Below are positions 63,085 to 64,000 of a stretch of DNA of 64,000 bases, piece by piece. A program made the translations under genes and the position numbers. The notes below the pieces were generated by a model. That model did no database searches, was not told the origin of the DNA, and worked only from the letters and a program-made list of their open reading frames with translations. The stretch's first letter is position 1, and the number at the start of each line of letters is the position of its first letter. Origin of the DNA: Parus major (taxonomy: Eukaryota; Chordata; Aves; Passeriformes; Paridae). The stretch spans positions 3,842,281 through 3,906,280 of the forward strand of contig NC_031770.1 of assembly GCF_001522545.3 (NCBI RefSeq), written 5' to 3'.

Positions 63085-64000
63085 GAGACAGGAATCAGTT
63101 TGGTTTGGGTTTTTAGGTGGCTCATTCTTGGTGCAATGGAGGGGTTTGTGCCTGCAGAACAGCACTGACAGATTGGTACCTGCAATCATTTGATGACCTT
63201 TTGCTTCCCTTTTGGCGTGTGTGCGCTTGCAGAAAATTTGGTTTGAAATAAAATGCATCTCACTGCTAAGCATTTGAGTTATTTAGTAAACATTTTTCCA
63301 CATGTGCCTAAAGGCAAGCCTGAACAATACAGTGCAAAACAGGACCTTCTTTGTTTCTTATTAAAACATATTAAACCGAGCTCTATTCTGGGCTTTGCCA
63401 CTTTTCCATTTTACTTGATTAAAAAATCTTTGGAAGGAATCGTGCCACATTATGCACTGCTCTGGTTCTTTGGAGAGGCTGCACTGCCAGTGTTCCTCTT
63501 TTGAAGGGATCAGGATTTTTAGTGCTCTAGCCCACACAGTGAGCAGGCATCTTTTTCCACAGGTCAGCAAGGGAATCTGGACAAGCCTGTGCTTTGCTGT
63601 TGATTTTACTGTTGCCTGGGGTTCAGAGTCCTTCTGTGCATCCTCCAAAAATGAGACATGCAAATGTACTGGCCCAGTCTGATCATTTGTCTTGTGGAGC
63701 TTTCCCAGCTCAGTCATCCAAGTGTTTTTATACTGAACCCCCCCCCCCACTTTACACTGTCATGCCTAGGAACTAAAATCTGTAAACATTCAATGTCAAA
63801 GGTTCTAAGGTACAATTGAATTTCCTACCCTTCTTACAGTACCTTCCCTATTCCACTAGAAATAATTCTTTCTGCCCAATCCTTTGAAGATTATTACCTT
63901 GTTCTCTTAATTTCATGTTGCCAACATCCCTCACAAACACTAATTACTGTTTCTTAAATAGATGGCCACACTGAGTACATGTTCAATTAAACTTCAGGTA
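63085..64000. other. Unique non-coding DNA, no gene seen
   Basis: Open frames up to 129 codons (63361-63750 minus) run partly through the C11 run and have no recognisable domain. The end of the window shows ordinary AT-leaning DNA. Confidence 0.5.
63738..63748. repeat. C11 homopolymer
   Basis: Eleven consecutive C bases on the plus strand. Such runs are error-prone in sequencing, so the exact length may be unreliable. Confidence 0.8.

Noticed and set aside
1..64000. CRISPR arrays, bacterial operons, tRNA or rRNA genes, intact retroviral genes
   Set aside because: No regularly spaced identical repeats with unique spacers, no cloverleaf-forming segment with tRNA box motifs, and no viral-type open frame or paired long terminal repeats were seen.

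Overview
This window looks like bird nuclear DNA, most probably the inside of a very long intron or a gene-poor intergenic tract. The evidence is five recognisable CR1 (chicken repeat 1) LINE fragments, several of which carry the bird-type 3' tail built on the ATTCTATG motif. Interspersed repeats are otherwise sparse, the composition is AT-leaning and CpG-depleted, and there are a few faint MIR-like SINE remnants. No mammalian SINEs, no bacterial operons and no intact retroviral genes were seen. A crocodilian or turtle source is possible but less likely from the CR1 type. I cannot name the species or the flanking gene.

I found no protein-coding exon, tRNA, rRNA or CRISPR array that I can support. 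The open frames present are short, lack recognisable domains, overlap repeats, or exist because a tandem repeat lacks stop codons. The longest, 247 codons on the minus strand at 34226-34969, runs through a G-rich minisatellite.

Layout. 1-4430: unique DNA with an MIR-like remnant (2881-3022) and a small CpG cluster (about 3120-3385). 4431-4556: plus-strand CR1 3' end. 4557-13538: mostly unique, with a CR1 scrap (7165-7243), MIR-like remnants (8590-8712, 12044-12173) and two stretches that look constrained (9210-9375, 12330-12540). 13539-13772: minus-strand CR1. 13773-22847: unique, with one MIR-like remnant. 22848-23174: a GGAA/GGCA-type purine repeat interrupted by a 189-base assembly gap. 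23927-24400: the longest CR1 copy, minus strand. 24401-34291: unique DNA with a small perfect hairpin (29776-29795) and a CpG-retaining block (33820-34025). 34292-34880: G-rich minisatellite of about 20 units with a 170-bp higher-order repeat. 34881-50334: unique DNA, simple repeats and an MIR-like remnant. 50335-50614: plus-strand CR1 3' end. 50615-64000: unique DNA with AT-rich, poly-A, GTTT and poly-C tracts, an in-frame 48-bp tandem duplication (57237-57332) and an MIR-like remnant (59550-59690).

There is no set of genes here that can be described as working together. The most notable structures are the higher-order minisatellite, the gapped purine microsatellite, the 48-bp duplication and several CpG-retaining, possibly constrained non-coding blocks. 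I see no convincing evidence of a new biological system.
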